Source: Accumulibacter sp032229525 (GTDB taxonomy: Bacteria; Pseudomonadota; Gammaproteobacteria; Burkholderiales; Rhodocyclaceae). From it: 42,902 nt of DNA. The notes below the pieces were generated by a model. It saw only the letters and a list, made by a program, of their open reading frames with translations. It was not told where the DNA came from and made no database searches. Below, piece after piece: positions 40,831-42,902 of this stretch (position 1 is the first letter of the stretch; each line of letters starts with the position of its first letter). Position numbers and translations under genes: made by a program. Location: contig NZ_JAVTWB010000175.1 of assembly GCF_032229525.1 (NCBI RefSeq), positions 1 through 42,902 of the forward strand. Direction: 5' to 3'.

Positions 40831-41430
40831 TCACGGTATGGCGCTGCGGATCAACTGTCGCGGAACATACCCGGAAATCTCCCACGCTGCCCTGGTCCGT
40901 GGCTTCGCGTCCACTGCAGCCACCGCAGGAAATCGAGTTGCCTGCACTGATACCGGCGTCGCCGGCATCGAGCGCACCGCTCCCGCCTTCGTCACATCCA
41001 CCGTAACAAAACGCGCTTCCAGCCAGTCCGCCCACTTGGCGGCCTTCACGCGCAGATCGCTCCGGTACACCGCGTTGTATCGCGGCGTCCTGGAGTGGTA
41101 GTTGGCTGCCTTGGTCCAGAGGTCACCCTTGTCGTTCTTGAGGTGTCCGCGGATCCGCCAGGCGGCCAGGTCGAACGCGTAGCAGCCGGCCGCGGCGACA
41201 TCGTCGGCCGTGATTCCATAGCGAGCCAGGTCGCTGAGGTAAGACGTGTTGAATTGCATCGGCCCTACGTCATGCGTGCCGTTGCTGTTGCGCACCCATT
41301 GACCCGGCTTCCCCGCTTCTTTCTCGGCGACTGCCAGGACGATGTTCGCGGGGACCGCGTATTTCACGGCCGCCGAAATCGAGCACACGACGCGCTCTTG
41401 AAGCTGCGGTGGCAGATCGACAAAAGGCAT
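40831..41430 (-). CDS. trbN: TrbN, lytic transglycosylase of the mating apparatus
   Basis: 199 residues (RK2 TrbN about 211). It is an SLT-type lysozyme fold: ISAAVKYAVPANIVLAVAEKEAGK with the catalytic Glu at 36 or 38, then DVGPMQFNTSYLSDLARYGI and AAWRIRGHLKNDKGDLW, NYHSRTPRYNAVY. It opens peptidoglycan so that the Trb channel can cross. The ATG at 41430 has AGGGA upstream; the frame is open into trbM but reads like out-of-frame sequence there. It follows trbM by 31 bases in the same operon. trbO and trbP of RK2 are not present between it and the cargo. Confidence 0.9.
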   Translation of the reverse strand: MPFVDLPPQLQERVVCSISAAVKYAVPANIVLAVAEKEAGKPGQWVRNSNGTHDVGPMQFNTSYLSDLARYGITADDVAAAGCYAFDLAAWRIRGHLKNDKGDLWTKAANYHSRTPRYNAVYRSDLRVKAAKWADWLEARFVTVDVTKAGAVRSMPATPVSVQATRFPAVAAVDAKPRTRAAWEISGYVPRQLIRSAIP

Positions 41431-41461
41431 TGCCCTTCCCTCTTTCTGGTTCCTGCCGTGA

Positions 41462-42025
41462 CTACAGCAGACGCCGCTGCGCTTCTTCTGCTGCGATTCT
41501 GGCGTTGTACTCCGCCTGTGTTCGGTCGTAGTCGTTGGCTTCGACCCAGTACCCGCCCCTTTCTGGCGTCCCCACGTAACGTGGCTGCGTGCCGGAAAAG
41601 TCGGTGTAAGCGTGGCCGGTATAGACCGCGCAATAGCCTGGCATCTGGTTGCCGATGAGCACCGTCTCACTGTTCCAATCCCATGAAAGAAGCGTCACGT
41701 TCAGCGACGCCGCATCGCAGCGGCCTGCGCCGTTCGCCATCGCGTTGACCAGCAGGCTCATTTCAGGGGTTTGGTTGGCCACCGGGCACAGCTTCAGGAA
41801 GTTGCCCCGTGCGCGGATGGTGTCGCTCAGTTTCCGGTGCGAGATACTGAAATACCGATGCAGCGACGGCGAGCACTCGCCGGGGCGAGTGCCTGTCGAT
41901 AGGCACAGGATGGCTTCGCACGCCAGACGGGTATCGCCGGTCAGTGCCTCTTCGGCGCTGGCCGATGCCGAGATTGACGCAGCCGCGGCCAACGCGACCG
42001 AAGCGAGAACAAGTTTTGGTTTCAT
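41462..42025 (-). CDS. trbM: TrbM conjugative transfer protein
   Basis: 187 residues with a signal peptide (MKPKLVLASVALAAAASISA, cleavage near ASAEE). The mature part has ACEAILCLSTGTRPGECSPSLHRYFSI, the family's hallmark, with several Cys likely in disulphides, and ends in a charged helix. TrbM is a periplasmic protein of IncP Tra2, helpful for transfer but with no defined enzymatic role. The start overlaps the trbL stop (ATGA). Confidence 0.93.
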   Translation of the reverse strand: MKPKLVLASVALAAAASISASASAEEALTGDTRLACEAILCLSTGTRPGECSPSLHRYFSISHRKLSDTIRARGNFLKLCPVANQTPEMSLLVNAMANGAGRCDAASLNVTLLSWDWNSETVLIGNQMPGYCAVYTGHAYTDFSGTQPRYVGTPERGGYWVEANDYDRTQAEYNARIAAEEAQRRLL

Positions 42026-42902
42026 GTGTAACGCCCCTTGCGTGATGGAGAGTGAGTGTCACGGTCGCGGAATGCGGAGACTTCCGAGTCGGCGTCCACC
42101 GACGTGTCGCTGGCCCCTGACAGGCTGTTGCCGTCGAATGTGGGTTCCGGCTTGAGCTGCTCGCTCGATGTCGCGGTCGTCCCCTGGGCCTTGATGGCTG
42201 CGGCCACTTTTCCGCCGATGGTCTGGCTGAGGCGTTCCTGCGCAGCTTCGGCGCCGGCGTTGGCTCTCTCCTTGGCGACGTCCCAACTGCCTTTAGCCAG
42301 ATTGGCGGCCGTATCGGCGGCGACCTTGCCGACCGTCCCCAGCGCGGACTTTGTGCCGCCTTGCGGCTGCTGACCTGGTGTCGAGCCAGCACCTTTTGCC
42401 TTGTTATTGCCGGCCACGCTGCCCCTGCTGCTGGAACTCGTACGAGAGCCGCCCGAAGTCGCCCCGGATGACGGGCTACCGCTCATCGCCGGGCCGTCCA
42501 TCGCACCGGCCAGAGGACTGCCGAGGCCGGCTGCGCCACTGCTCGCCCCGCCACCGCCGACCGCGTCAGCCATCCCACCGGCCATGCGCGAAACAATGTC
42601 CGTGCCTCCGGCGACGTTCTGCGACGCTTTCGAGGCGGCGGTCATCAAGGCTTGAACTCCGCCCGCCGCGTTCGCCGCGCCGGCGGCGATCGCTGCGCCC
42701 CCCGTGGCGACGGCTGCGCCCGCCATGGCTGCAGCGCCCATCGCCGCGCCGGTTCCGAAACCCCCACCCAGGGCATGTGTGCCGCCATGCATCGCCAGAC
42801 CGCCGATCAAGGCCGGCACCTTGTTCACCAGGGCCAGCAGGACCACGGCAACAATCAGCATCACGCTCAATTCCTTGAGGCTGATACCGGCGCTCATGTT
42901 GA
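42022..42902 (-). CDS. trbL: TrbL (VirB6-like) inner-membrane protein, C-terminal part
   Basis: Partial: the frame is open through the right window edge. At least 293 residues of the C-terminal half are visible. A final membrane helix (SLKELSVMLIVAVVLLALVNKVPALIGGL) leads into a Gly/Ala-rich region (HALGGGFGTGAAMGAAAMAG) and a low-complexity Ser/Gly tail with charged end. TrbL is the VirB6-like polytopic channel protein of the type IV secretion core, and the Gly/Ala-rich tail after the last helix is typical. There is an ATG at 42897, but the protein surely starts further right. It is coupled to trbM. Confidence 0.92.
   Translation of the reverse strand, partial: NMSAGISLKELSVMLIVAVVLLALVNKVPALIGGLAMHGGTHALGGGFGTGAAMGAAAMAGAAVATGGAAIAAGAANAAGGVQALMTAASKASQNVAGGTDIVSRMAGGMADAVGGGGASSGAAGLGSPLAGAMDGPAMSGSPSSGATSGGSRTSSSSRGSVAGNNKAKGAGSTPGQQPQGGTKSALGTVGKVAADTAANLAKGSWDVAKERANAGAEAAQERLSQTIGGKVAAAIKAQGTTATSSEQLKPEPTFDGNSLSGASDTSVDADSEVSAFRDRDTHSPSRKGRYT

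Overview
The window is the backbone of a conjugative IncP-like plasmid (RK2/R751 relatives) from a proteobacterium, probably beta- or gammaproteobacterial, interrupted by two blocks of cargo. The call rests on many independent matches to IncP gene families recalled from memory: KleE, KorA, IncC, KorB, TrfA, KfrA, a KfrB-like protein, TraM-L-K, an RK2-like oriT, TraJ-I-G-F, a TraC primase, and TrbN-M-L. It also rests on five perfect copies of the 13-bp KorB operator TTTAGCSGCTAAA. The backbone is GC-rich. Parts of the cargo, above all the retron block at 31.8-33.4 kb, are clearly richer in A+T.

Layout. (1) 1-4.2 kb: kleE, korA-incC-korB (control and partition), trfA (replication initiator), then an iteron-type oriV with eight TGACWGATGAMGCA repeats, two DnaA boxes and an A+T-rich stretch. 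(2) 4.2-12.5 kb, cargo 1: an unknown gene; a diheme peroxidase (MauG/CcpA type) translationally coupled to a secreted partner; an operon of two lipoproteins plus a HExxHxxxxxH metalloprotease; and a one-TM protein with a C9 tract near its start. (3) 12.5-23.8 kb, Tra1: kfrA, kfrB-like; traM-L-K (minus) and traJ-I-G-F-D-C (plus) diverge from oriT. traC is an ArdC/DUF5710/TOPRIM fusion with a strong in-frame internal start. (4) 23.8-40.7 kb, cargo 2: an IS66 transposase tail; a 1205-aa orphan protein; a parDE-tyrosine recombinase operon preceded by an 11-6-11 bp palindrome that looks like a Xer-type crossover site; an IHF/HU-like gene; a retron-type locus (structured leader, 75-aa small ORF, Xre-type HTH gene, reverse transcriptase); nested Tn3-family remnants; and a type I restriction operon hsdM-hsdS-abiC-hsdR. 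(5) 40.7-42.9 kb: the end of the Tra2/trb operon on the minus strand (trbL partial, trbM, trbN), closed by a KorB operator next to a T tract.

How it works together: TrfA with host DnaA fires oriV. IncC/KorB partition the plasmid, and KorB with KorA restrains maintenance and transfer genes through dispersed operators. TraI/J/K nick oriT, TraG couples the relaxosome to the Trb pore, TraF matures the pilin, and TraC supplies primase and probably antirestriction. The parDE-recombinase module gives addiction and probably multimer resolution. The retron-type locus and the Hsd-Abi operon form a likely anti-phage island.

The strongest candidates for something undescribed are the retron-type locus with its small ORF whose ribosome-binding site is folded into the upstream RNA, the 28-bp palindrome/recombinase pair, the Abi_C gene inside hsd, the 1205-aa orphan and the peroxidase/partner pair. 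All family assignments are from reading the sequence without database searches.
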